Assembly: GCA_964450355.1 (NCBI GenBank)
Contig: CAYVDH010000070.1
Span: 1 to 17,028 of the forward strand
Origin: CAYVDH01 sp964450355
GTDB lineage: Bacteria; Bacteroidota; Bacteroidia; NS11-12g; UBA955
Reading direction: 5' to 3'
DNA: 17,028 bases
Of the stretch, positions 1 to 7,615 are shown one piece after another. The notes beneath the pieces were generated by a model that was not told where the DNA came from, made no database searches, and saw nothing but the letters and a program-made list of their open reading frames with translations. The translations under genes were made by a program, and so were the position numbers. Positions within the stretch are counted from its first letter, which is position 1. Every line of letters begins with the position of its first letter.

Positions 1-44
1 GTAATTTGTAACAACTAATCTAAACCAAAATAAACCAATTCAAA

Positions 45-776
45 ATGAAAAAAAATAGAAAATTAATAATCATGTTAATATCATTTCTAACATTGCTTTT
101 AATTCAATGTAAAGACAAAAATAATGATAAACCACCTGTTGATTTAGGTCATTTTAGTTTGGATTCAACAGTAGCACCTTATTTGTATTTTAAATCAGGC
201 AGTTGGTGGGTGTATAAAAATGATAGCACAGGAGAAATAGACAGCCAAGTGATGAATTGGAGTGATTATAGATTAATCAATGCTATCAGTGAAAAAAGGA
301 AATATTCTTACAATGATATTGTCACTGTTATAAAAAGCGCCTCAAATGGATATTATTATGATGTTTCAAGTATGGGTCTAGCAGCAGATTCATACAATTG
401 GAAATATTCAATGCGATGGACTAGAAGTCGCCATAAAAGTGGAGATTATGATGGAATAAACAGTGTGTTTTTGTACCCATTAGACTCTACTTTTGACTTT
501 GGAAGTGCAAGTGAAGAATCTCATTTCAGAGGATTAATTCCAAAAATGGACTTGAACGGGTTTACTTTTTATGATGTTTTAAAATTTGAAGTAAAAGGAG
601 ATGCGAGTTGGCCTGATTCAGAAATGATTACAACTGATAATGGAATTAGTACATATTATTGGGCTAAAGGAATAGGATTAATTAAAGTATCAAATGATGA
701 TTTTGATATGAGATACAATCCACCAATAAGGAAAACACAGTCTTGGGAAATAATAAATTATAAAATTATAAAATGA
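45..776 (+). CDS. Putative lipoprotein of unknown function, 243 aa
   Basis: The first 22 residues form a basic start (MKKNRK), a hydrophobic stretch (about 8-20) and Cys22, followed by a polar K/D/N-rich segment. This is the layout of a lipoprotein signal peptide, but residue -1 to the Cys is Gln, which is atypical, so lipidation is likely rather than certain. The mature part is rich in Trp, Tyr, Asp and Ser (for example SGSWWVYKND near residues 52-61) and looks like a small beta-rich extracytoplasmic domain. I recognise no named family. The gene ends one base before the start of the large T9SS cargo gene, so the two are probably co-transcribed and translationally coupled; a role in the same surface process is inference. 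No full TAnnTTTG box is visible in the 44 bases upstream, so the promoter may lie outside the window. Confidence 0.8.
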   Translation: MKKNRKLIIMLISFLTLLLIQCKDKNNDKPPVDLGHFSLDSTVAPYLYFKSGSWWVYKNDSTGEIDSQVMNWSDYRLINAISEKRKYSYNDIVTVIKSASNGYYYDVSSMGLAADSYNWKYSMRWTRSRHKSGDYDGINSVFLYPLDSTFDFGSASEESHFRGLIPKMDLNGFTFYDVLKFEVKGDASWPDSEMITTDNGISTYYWAKGIGLIKVSNDDFDMRYNPPIRKTQSWEIINYKIIK

Positions 777-777
777 T

Positions 778-3700
778 ATGAATAAAATTAAATTAACGTT
801 GATAATAATTCTTGTATTATTAACTAAATCGAACTTAGAAGCTCAATTAACAGATGATGAATTGATAAACAGGTATTGGACTTATAAGGATAGATTTCTA
901 AAGCAGTATACATACGTAGGTAAAGATAATGGAGAATCTACAGTAATAATCAAAAAAACGAATGAAACTCGTTCTGTAATTGATAAAAATAATGGAAACA
1001 CAATAACTTATACAGGCAAAATGGAATTTGGGGATGCCTTAGTTGATCAAGGATTATATATTTGTGTTTTAGCAACTGAGTATAGATTGTTAAAAGATGC
1101 AGGATTAGATGTTACATCAGTTAGTAATGAATTGTATTATGCAATTGAGGCAATTAATAGGTTAGATGAAAATGCAGAATGGTATTATGGAGGTAATAAA
1201 AGTAAAAACGGTTTTTTTATTAGAACTGATGCGCCAGATGGGTTTTATGAACGATATGAAGAAGCAGGGGATGAAGTGCATTTTCAAGGAAGTGAAGCAA
1301 GTGCAGGTAGAAAACCTTACAATAAAGCAACTATCTCTGGGGTTGAATATTGGGTAGATATAGATGGAAATTACATAATAGATGATGGTAAATTAAACGA
1401 TGTTTATACACAATTAAATGGATATGAAAGTTATGTAACAGGTAAAGGTTATGGAAGAAGGAGTAATGAAATGAGTCAAGATCAATTATATGGTGTAATG
1501 TTAGGCTTAGGATTTGTTTTAAAATTTGTTGATAATGTTTATATTCAACCTAAAAAACCTGGGATATCAACAGACCCTGATAGAGGATTTAATTTAGTTG
1601 ATGAATCTAAATTAATAATTGAAAGAATTATGGATAATTTGGCAACAGTCAGATCTGTAGATGCTCAACATGATGGTTTGGAAGGATTTGTTCCAGGAGG
1701 TAAAGATATAGCTACTGTTGAAACTAATTATATGGCTGTAAATACATTTAAGAACAAAGCAGTTGATAGAGGACCTTTAGCTGCTCAAATGGGATTTATA
1801 TATCCATTAAGGTTAGCAGCTATTAGACTATTAGGATATGATAAAAACAGTTGGGAACCTACTGGAAACATTAAAGTGACATATAAAAAAGACCATTTTA
1901 CATTTTTACCAATAATATCAAGTCCTTTACCTATAACATATGGTGTAGGTTATATTTATAAAGAAGGAGTTACATATACCTTTCCTATTAAACCTCAGCA
2001 AGCAACCTATTGGGCAGAATTTGGGAATTCAAGTATTTTGCCTTTTTTTAATAGAAACCATATTTATAAATTAGGAACACTAGCTAACATCATTGACCAA
2101 CAAGATTTTTATGACTTTTGCACATCAAGTGATTTTATGGATGATGATAGAACATATATAGAACTTATAAATGCTGTTTTCAATGAACATACTCCAATAA
2201 ATAATAGGGGGTATTACAAAACAGTACTCTCAAGTAGCTATTGCGATGGAAATAGTCAAATTGGAAACTCTAGACTAGAATATGGTTCAGTTGAAGATAT
2301 GTGGTCTTTCAATCAATATAAAGATAAAAAAACTGGCGAACTTAGACAAGGAGAATGGAATGCCCTTGATTGGATGTTATTGCATAATCTTTATAGAATT
2401 TCTTTTAAAAATGTAATAGAAAATAAATTTACTAATAAATTTTGCCCATGCAAAAGTAGTAAACAATTTTACACAAACAACAGTACATCTAATCCCCATC
2501 TTACAAATCTAAATGAATTAAAAAATGATATTATATTTAGATTCCCAGCATATAAAGATTACAATATTTCCATACCAGAATGGTTGACAAAAAATTATAC
2601 AATCAATAACAATGGAGATTTAAATCCTAAAGGCGACCTAACAATTTGCAATAGTAATACAATTATAGAAAACGGTGGTAAATTATCAACTAGTGTTAAT
2701 TCAAATTCAAGTTGGTTTAAAGTAATAAATGTGAGTAAAAACTCAACCCTTGAAATTAAAGCAGGAGGCAGATTAATCATTGAAAATAACACTAAAGTAG
2801 TGATAGAAGAAGGAGCAAAGCTGATCTACCACCCAGGCGCAAGAATCATCTTAAATGGAACAAATGCAGTATTAGAAATTAACCAAGGTCAGTTGGTGCT
2901 ACAACCCAATGCCATATTTCAAATAGAAGCAGGCGCTAATGGCAGAGGATATGTGCATGTGCATCACGATTGGAAACCTGCAACACAAGGCAGCAAAATT
3001 GACCCTCCTTCTATTGTAAGTTTGGGTAGTGGTTGCATAGTTCATTTAGATGGAGTATTAAATAGTTCTCCTTGGAACTACAACAACGATAAATTATTGA
3101 AAGTGTCAGGTAACGTTGGGCTTGTTACAGATGATAAACTAGAAGTACTAAGATGCAGTTATGGTTATTTGGCCTTAGATAAAAACACTCAAATAGTAAG
3201 CAATGCAAAATACAGTGATTTCAATAATTTAGTAGTTAATTACCTCGAAAATACAAGCAGCAATTTAACCACTAAACACAATGGCATACAAATTAATGGC
3301 ACAAGAAACAAATTCAATCAAATTAAATTCAGCAATGCCAATTATTGTATTCGATTTATATCTCCTGAAGGCTCTTATGGTGGTATTTTATCATTATCTA
3401 ATATTGAAGCAAACAACACCTGTATTAATGGTGTAAAACAACATGGCGGCAGTATAGATGCTATTAATTGTATTTTTAGAACCACTATAAAACCAGCAAA
3501 CATTCAAGCTACCCATATTCCATCTTACGTTAGATTATCGGAATTTAATGCTCAAAATATATTACAGAACAATGGGGAAGCATTTTCAATTCATGGTAAA
3601 GGTTGGTTTTATTCATTCAAAAGCGTTTATTCATACTCATTCAAAGCCATGCAAGTAAGAGATTGCCGTGCAAGATTTACTTGCAATGATTTTCAAAATA

Positions 3701-5244
3701 GCAGATACAATGTAAGATTGACAAATTCACCTGAAATTACATTATTCAAAGGATATAATTTGTTTAATTCAGGGACTTTATATAATCACATTTGGAGCTC
3801 TGGCAACACCAATTTAAGAATAAATGAAGGGTATAATTTTTTCAGTAAAATAGATAATCCATTCAATCCAGCTAATCAATCTTGGGGTCCATTAAAAGTG
3901 TTTGATTTTGAGTTGTCTAAAATTAACCAACTAACTCCTACAACAAACCCAACTATACCATTAGAATTTAACATCAAAAACAATTACATTTTTTATGTGA
4001 ATTCTCCTTCCAATAACATGTTGGTTCCACGTCCTGATCCAAATTATAATTACTTAGCTTATACTTATGAATTACCAGAAAGAAACATCAGTTTAAATCA
4101 AGATCCAAATTTATACACTAACATTGGTAATATCAATTCGCATATTTTTGATTTTAATGATTTAAAACAACAATTTTGTAATGTTGACCCTATGGATAAA
4201 GGCAATAACATCAATCCAAAAAAGCCTGGAATGACAGCCTCTATTTGGGGAAGTAATCCTACAGAATTGATTCGACCTGTGAACCCACCTTTAGTTCCAA
4301 TTCCTGTCAACACAGCACCTATAGGAACTCCAAATAACGTTCAAAATATTGCTGATGTTGTAAACAACAACATAAGAAGAGTAATTAATGCCACAGATTC
4401 ATCGTTAGATAGCACCATCAACGAGCTAAATTATGTGTTAACAAACAACCAAAACAATCTTGCGCTTCATCAATACCCAAATAGTCTTGAATTGTTTTAT
4501 TCCTATCAATTATTAAATGAAGCATTGTCTATCAAAGTTGCTTTAATTGATTCTGCTGAAGCTGATTCAATAAAATCATACGATAAAATCATGCCTTATG
4601 TTCCTGCAACAGTTAATACAATGCAAACCTTGTGGAACAGTACTAATGATGAAACTAGTTTTTGGAAAAATTACAAATACCAAATTGCAACAGATTGGGC
4701 ACAAGTTCATAGATTAGCAAACCAAAGACCACAGGCAATCAATGTGCTTCAAACAAGTTTATTAAGCATAACTCATCCAGTAGAAGATATGGGGATTTCA
4801 AAATGGATTTGCATCAATGAAGCGGAACATAAATACCTAACAGACAGTGTGAAAAATTGGGACAGCATCATTGTTCAATATCCATGTTTAGACCAAGAGG
4901 TAGATGAAAACATCTTGCAAATGATGTTAGACCAATACCATAGTGGAAACAATACACCACCTCCAGGGTATCAATTGCAAAAAGAAAAAGATATAAATGA
5001 ATTATTTGATTTAGCCATGTATCCAAATCCAGCAAATAATAGTGTGAACATTGAAATAAAACAAGGTAGCGAAATGCAAAAAATTGTATTGTATGACATG
5101 AAAGGATTAATGGTTTTTAATTCAGAAGACATTAAACTTCAAAGCACAACCATAGACATAAGCAATTTACCAGATGGTTACTACATTGTTCAAATTATTA
5201 GCAACAACAAAGTATATCAAAGAAAATTGTCAATAGTGAGGTAA
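778..5244 (+). CDS. Large secreted protein with T9SS type A sorting domain, 1488 aa
   Basis: This is a secreted or surface-attached multidomain protein. Residues 1-23 are a Sec signal peptide with cleavage likely near LEA-Q. Residues about 25-590 are helix-rich, with segments such as MSQDQLYGVMLGLGF and WNALDWMLLHNLY that recall alpha/alpha-toroid domains; this fold guess is inference and I see no assignable catalytic residues. Residues about 640-740 contain short regular beta repeats (LEIKAGGRLIIEN, VVIEEGAKLIY) typical of parallel beta-helices, continuing more loosely to about 1100. A Pro/Asn-rich linker and a helical segment (about 1190-1400) follow. Residues 1412-1488 match the T9SS type A domain: a YPNPANN motif, VLYDMKG, then ISNLPDGYYIVQI and a basic C-terminus. 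In known family members this tail directs export through the outer membrane and is then removed. It follows the lipoprotein gene by one base. Codon use changes near base 2815. Substrate and function are unknown. Confidence 0.9.
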   Translation: MNKIKLTLIIILVLLTKSNLEAQLTDDELINRYWTYKDRFLKQYTYVGKDNGESTVIIKKTNETRSVIDKNNGNTITYTGKMEFGDALVDQGLYICVLATEYRLLKDAGLDVTSVSNELYYAIEAINRLDENAEWYYGGNKSKNGFFIRTDAPDGFYERYEEAGDEVHFQGSEASAGRKPYNKATISGVEYWVDIDGNYIIDDGKLNDVYTQLNGYESYVTGKGYGRRSNEMSQDQLYGVMLGLGFVLKFVDNVYIQPKKPGISTDPDRGFNLVDESKLIIERIMDNLATVRSVDAQHDGLEGFVPGGKDIATVETNYMAVNTFKNKAVDRGPLAAQMGFIYPLRLAAIRLLGYDKNSWEPTGNIKVTYKKDHFTFLPIISSPLPITYGVGYIYKEGVTYTFPIKPQQATYWAEFGNSSILPFFNRNHIYKLGTLANIIDQQDFYDFCTSSDFMDDDRTYIELINAVFNEHTPINNRGYYKTVLSSSYCDGNSQIGNSRLEYGSVEDMWSFNQYKDKKTGELRQGEWNALDWMLLHNLYRISFKNVIENKFTNKFCPCKSSKQFYTNNSTSNPHLTNLNELKNDIIFRFPAYKDYNISIPEWLTKNYTINNNGDLNPKGDLTICNSNTIIENGGKLSTSVNSNSSWFKVINVSKNSTLEIKAGGRLIIENNTKVVIEEGAKLIYHPGARIILNGTNAVLEINQGQLVLQPNAIFQIEAGANGRGYVHVHHDWKPATQGSKIDPPSIVSLGSGCIVHLDGVLNSSPWNYNNDKLLKVSGNVGLVTDDKLEVLRCSYGYLALDKNTQIVSNAKYSDFNNLVVNYLENTSSNLTTKHNGIQINGTRNKFNQIKFSNANYCIRFISPEGSYGGILSLSNIEANNTCINGVKQHGGSIDAINCIFRTTIKPANIQATHIPSYVRLSEFNAQNILQNNGEAFSIHGKGWFYSFKSVYSYSFKAMQVRDCRARFTCNDFQNSRYNVRLTNSPEITLFKGYNLFNSGTLYNHIWSSGNTNLRINEGYNFFSKIDNPFNPANQSWGPLKVFDFELSKINQLTPTTNPTIPLEFNIKNNYIFYVNSPSNNMLVPRPDPNYNYLAYTYELPERNISLNQDPNLYTNIGNINSHIFDFNDLKQQFCNVDPMDKGNNINPKKPGMTASIWGSNPTELIRPVNPPLVPIPVNTAPIGTPNNVQNIADVVNNNIRRVINATDSSLDSTINELNYVLTNNQNNLALHQYPNSLELFYSYQLLNEALSIKVALIDSAEADSIKSYDKIMPYVPATVNTMQTLWNSTNDETSFWKNYKYQIATDWAQVHRLANQRPQAINVLQTSLLSITHPVEDMGISKWICINEAEHKYLTDSVKNWDSIIVQYPCLDQEVDENILQMMLDQYHSGNNTPPPGYQLQKEKDINELFDLAMYPNPANNSVNIEIKQGSEMQKIVLYDMKGLMVFNSEDIKLQSTTIDISNLPDGYYIVQIISNNKVYQRKLSIVR

Positions 5245-5275
5245 TTTTTTAAATTTTAAGTAACCATATTTTATC

Positions 5276-5307
5276 AAAGGGAAACATTTACTTGCTTCCC
5301 TTTTTTT
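5276..5307 (+). terminator. Intrinsic terminator after the T9SS type A gene
   Basis: A perfect 8-bp stem, AAAGGGAA (5276-5283) with TTCCCTTT (5296-5303), has a 12-base loop and leads into a seven-T run ending at 5307. It lies 31 bases after the stop of the 1488-residue cargo gene and closes that operon. The T run overlaps the stop codon of the convergent DoxX-like gene. On the minus strand the tract after the stem is weaker (CCCTTTGATAAAA), so termination in that direction is less certain. Confidence 0.85.
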
Positions 5308-6442
5308 ATTTAAAAACAGGCAAGTCTTGGCTATGAATGTACTTAAATCTTAAGTCTTGGTTTTGGTAATTTTGTAAAACAAGACTGTCTTTGTTGTATT
5401 TCAAGTAAGGCAATTTTGTTTGTCGATTTGTGTAATCTTGAAGAATGAATAGTTTGTTCAACGTGTCTATTTCCAATTTGTAATCTTGGATGCTGTCGTT
5501 GTTGTATTGAAAAATAAGAAAATGATGGCCATGTATAAACAATCTTTTTATCCCGTTTTTTGAAATGGAGTCATTTTCATTGATTAATTCATATGCTGCG
5601 CTTATATTCTTTTGTTCTTCTTTATTTATCATACTCGATATCTGAGGGTAAAATGATTCCAATAACAACACCAAAACAGCGAATGATTTTAAAGTGATAT
5701 GTTGTTTTTTGTTCTCAAAAATGACTGCTGTTTTTGTTAATGAGATATTACTTTTAAAAGTTAAAAATTGGACTAAAGCTCTTATGTGATTGGATAGGGA
5801 TAAAACATTTAAAAATAACAACATGTAAGTCAGTGTTTTTACAGAAATATTAAATCCATGATTGACAGCTAAAATATTGACCAATGTTGCTAGCGAAATC
5901 AATAAACCAATGACCCTAGTCATCTTGAACAACAAGAAAATACTTGCAGTAATCTCAACAATGCCAATAAAGACATTGTATTGATATGAAACTCCCATGG
6001 TACTCCAGTAAAGTATGTCTTTGTCTAGTAAACCAATGGGAGTAAACAAGGTGTTAGGTTCAGGAACGTAAAATTGGGTGTGAAAAAGTTTGTAAACTCC
6101 ATATTTAAAAAGCATCAGTGACAGATAATAACAACTCAATGTTTTCACTAAAGCAATTGTTTTTTCATTGTAAAATTTAGGGAAATAATACACCAACAAA
6201 CTGATTAAAATGGACAAAGTAAAAATCAGAACTACTAAAGCAATTAATTCTGAACTGTCCGAAGTGAATTCAAATGATTGTATTTTGTGTTGGAAAATCA
6301 ATGCATGAACTGATTCCAAAGGGGATTTAAAGAAGAAATTGACTAGAAATTTTGGAAAGGGGATTAAATGAAACTCAAAAGGAAAAAATAGAATTAAATT
6401 AAAAGCTAAAACATGAAAAAAAACATGGATATACTTTTTCAC
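5306..6442 (-). CDS. DoxX-like integral membrane protein, 378 aa
   Basis: This is a polytopic inner-membrane protein with about seven hydrophobic segments (near residues 5-22, 66-86, 100-116, 155-175, 178-195, 205-222 and 248-262). The central part, with YGVYKLFHTQF, then YNVFIGIVEITASIFLLF and KTLTYMLLFLNVLSL, fits the pattern of the long Bacteroidota members of the DoxX family: a four-helix core with a conserved Tyr/Phe-rich loop and a Glu in the third core helix. About 110 polar residues follow the last helix and are probably extracytoplasmic. DoxX proteins have been linked to redox or thiol stress, but the biochemical role of this long subfamily is not established. The gene starts 13 bases after the stop of the 206-residue gene on the same strand, so the two form an operon. 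No active-site residues can be claimed. Confidence 0.7.
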   Translation of the reverse strand: MKKYIHVFFHVLAFNLILFFPFEFHLIPFPKFLVNFFFKSPLESVHALIFQHKIQSFEFTSDSSELIALVVLIFTLSILISLLVYYFPKFYNEKTIALVKTLSCYYLSLMLFKYGVYKLFHTQFYVPEPNTLFTPIGLLDKDILYWSTMGVSYQYNVFIGIVEITASIFLLFKMTRVIGLLISLATLVNILAVNHGFNISVKTLTYMLLFLNVLSLSNHIRALVQFLTFKSNISLTKTAVIFENKKQHITLKSFAVLVLLLESFYPQISSMINKEEQKNISAAYELINENDSISKNGIKRLFIHGHHFLIFQYNNDSIQDYKLEIDTLNKLFILQDYTNRQTKLPYLKYNKDSLVLQNYQNQDLRFKYIHSQDLPVFK

Positions 6443-6455
6443 TTTAAGGGCTTAG

Positions 6456-7076
6456 TTAATTTATTTTTTTTAACTTAGAGGCAATCAAACCTACAGTCAA
6501 TGCAACAAGCAAGGCGCCAATTAACATGAAAATTTTTTGATATAGAAAATCGTTGGGAGATTTTTTATTGAAAATTGGAGGAAGATAATTTTGTTGATTG
6601 TTGTCTTGTTGATTGTTGTCTTGTTGAATGTTTTGATTTGTTTTTCTTTTGTCAAAATCAATGAATATTACATCTTTGATTTTATTTTTAAAATAGTACT
6701 GTTTTTCTATGATGTTTTTCATGCTGTCAACTTCAATGTTATCAGAAAATACAGGATGATTTAAAAGGGTGTCTTTTCCGGCTTTCCAGATAGAAGGGTA
6801 GTCCGATTCATCGTATTCATCATGACATTTTAAGCTAGTAAACATCACTGTAGTGCTGTCGTTGATGTAAACTACACTGTCTAATTGAGCAATTTTTATT
6901 ATTTTTTGAGGGGCAGCTCCAAAATTTGAAAACCACGATTCACCAATTGTAAAGGCATAATTGGTTCTAAAATCAGAGACTTTACCTCCATGACTTTTAT
7001 GAGAAATGATTTTAGTTTGCGCTTGTGCAACGATAAATACAAACAGCATTAAAAAAAACAATGAAAACGATTTCAT
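6456..7076 (-). CDS. Membrane-anchored envelope protein of unknown function, 206 aa
   Basis: The sequence shows an N-terminal Sec signal peptide (residues 1-19, cleavage likely after AQA) and a C-terminal hydrophobic helix (about 181-199, FMLIGALLVALTVGLIA) followed by a basic tail (SKLKKIN). The roughly 130-residue middle domain should therefore face the periplasm, with a short cytoplasmic tail. It contains one Cys-His pair (CHDEYD, near residue 84) and ends in a Q/D/N linker made by a 15-bp tandem repeat in the DNA. I recognise no family. It is the first gene of a two-gene operon with the DoxX-like protein, starting directly behind a strong -7 promoter box at 7081-7088. Pairing with DoxX suggests a shared envelope role, but this is inference. 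Confidence 0.75.
   Translation of the reverse strand: MKSFSLFFLMLFVFIVAQAQTKIISHKSHGGKVSDFRTNYAFTIGESWFSNFGAAPQKIIKIAQLDSVVYINDSTTVMFTSLKCHDEYDESDYPSIWKAGKDTLLNHPVFSDNIEVDSMKNIIEKQYYFKNKIKDVIFIDFDKRKTNQNIQQDNNQQDNNQQNYLPPIFNKKSPNDFLYQKIFMLIGALLVALTVGLIASKLKKIN
6591..6635 (-). repeat. 15-bp tandem repeat in the 206-aa gene linker
   Basis: Two identical 15-bp units (plus-strand TTGTTGATTGTTGTC, at 6591-6605 and 6606-6620) are followed by a degenerate third copy at 6621-6635. On the coding (minus) strand they give repeated Asp-Asn-Asn-Gln-Gln in the linker just before the membrane anchor. The unit is a multiple of three, so copy-number change would alter linker length without a frameshift. Confidence 0.85.
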
Positions 7077-7080
7077 GTAA

Positions 7081-7088
7081 CAAATATA
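7081..7088 (-). promoter_or_regulatory. Bacteroidota -7 promoter box for the 206-aa/DoxX operon
   Basis: Read on the minus strand the sequence is TATATTTG, a perfect match to TAnnTTTG. A TTG lies 23 bases upstream (plus-strand CAA at 7112-7114), within the spacing reported for the -33 element. Only four bases (TTAC) separate the box from the ATG at 7076, so the transcript should begin at or next to the start codon. Confidence 0.6.
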
Positions 7089-7181
7089 CTAAAACACCAA
7101 CAAAGATTTTACAATTGAACAAATGTGTATTTTTTTGATGTTGTTTTACTTTGGTGTTTTTGTGAATAAAAAATAATCGCA

Positions 7182-7568
7182 TTGAACACCATTTATCTTT
7201 CCACCAATCAATTGATTAAACTTGAAATAATTGGGTATGATGAGCCAAACAATGGCAGAGCCTTGCATGTAGTTAATTTAGACATCAATGGAGAATTGCA
7301 AAACGAAACCTATTTTGGAAATTGGAATAGATTGAACGAAAATTTATCAGAATACAACATGAATTCATTGTGTGGTAATTTTGCTTTTATTCCTGCAGAG
7401 GGAAATGGTTTTTTAATTGATACCAACACTTTCAAGAAAATAAATTTGCCATATAAAGCCTTGTCTACTCTCTTGTTTATTGGGAATTATTTTACTAAAA
7501 ATGAGTTAATCATCAATTACTCTGATGAAACTGTTGAAATAAAGTTTGATGATTTAAATAATTTTTAA
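7182..7568 (+). CDS. Hypothetical protein, 128 aa, TTG start
   Basis: I do not recognise this protein. It has no signal peptide or membrane helix, is probably cytoplasmic, and has alternating hydrophobic/polar segments near the C-terminus (GFLIDTNTF, NELIINYSDETVEIKF) suggesting beta strands. The start is uncertain. An in-frame stop at 7167-7169 limits the frame, the only common start codon near the 5' end is TTG at 7182, and the first in-frame ATG comes some 58 codons later, which would remove half of the protein. A one-mismatch -7 box (TTACTTTG, 7146-7153) lies upstream. It ends 47 bases before the HsdR-N nuclease gene on the same strand. It could be a partner or immunity-type protein, or an unrelated orphan; sequence alone cannot decide. 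Confidence 0.6.
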   Translation: MNTIYLSTNQLIKLEIIGYDEPNNGRALHVVNLDINGELQNETYFGNWNRLNENLSEYNMNSLCGNFAFIPAEGNGFLIDTNTFKKINLPYKALSTLLFIGNYFTKNELIINYSDETVEIKFDDLNNF

Positions 7569-7585
7569 AACATCAATTAAAGTTT

Positions 7586-7593
7586 TAATTTTG
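7586..7593 (+). promoter_or_regulatory. Bacteroidota -7 promoter box for the HsdR-N nuclease gene
   Basis: TAATTTTG matches TAnnTTTG exactly and ends 22 bases before the nuclease ATG, predicting a leader of roughly 15-18 A-rich bases. I see no TTG at the expected -33 position. The box lies in the short gap after the 128-aa gene, so the nuclease can probably be transcribed independently of it. Confidence 0.5.
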
Positions 7594-7615
7594 TGGAAAT
7601 TAATTAAAAACTAAA

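Noticed and set aside
1..44. Promoter for the first lipoprotein gene (TAATTTG at 2-8)
   Set aside because: It is one base shorter than TAnnTTTG, and the -33 region is outside the window, so it cannot be judged.
6591..6635. CRISPR-like repeats
   Set aside because: The 15-bp units are directly adjacent without spacers and are in frame within a coding gene.
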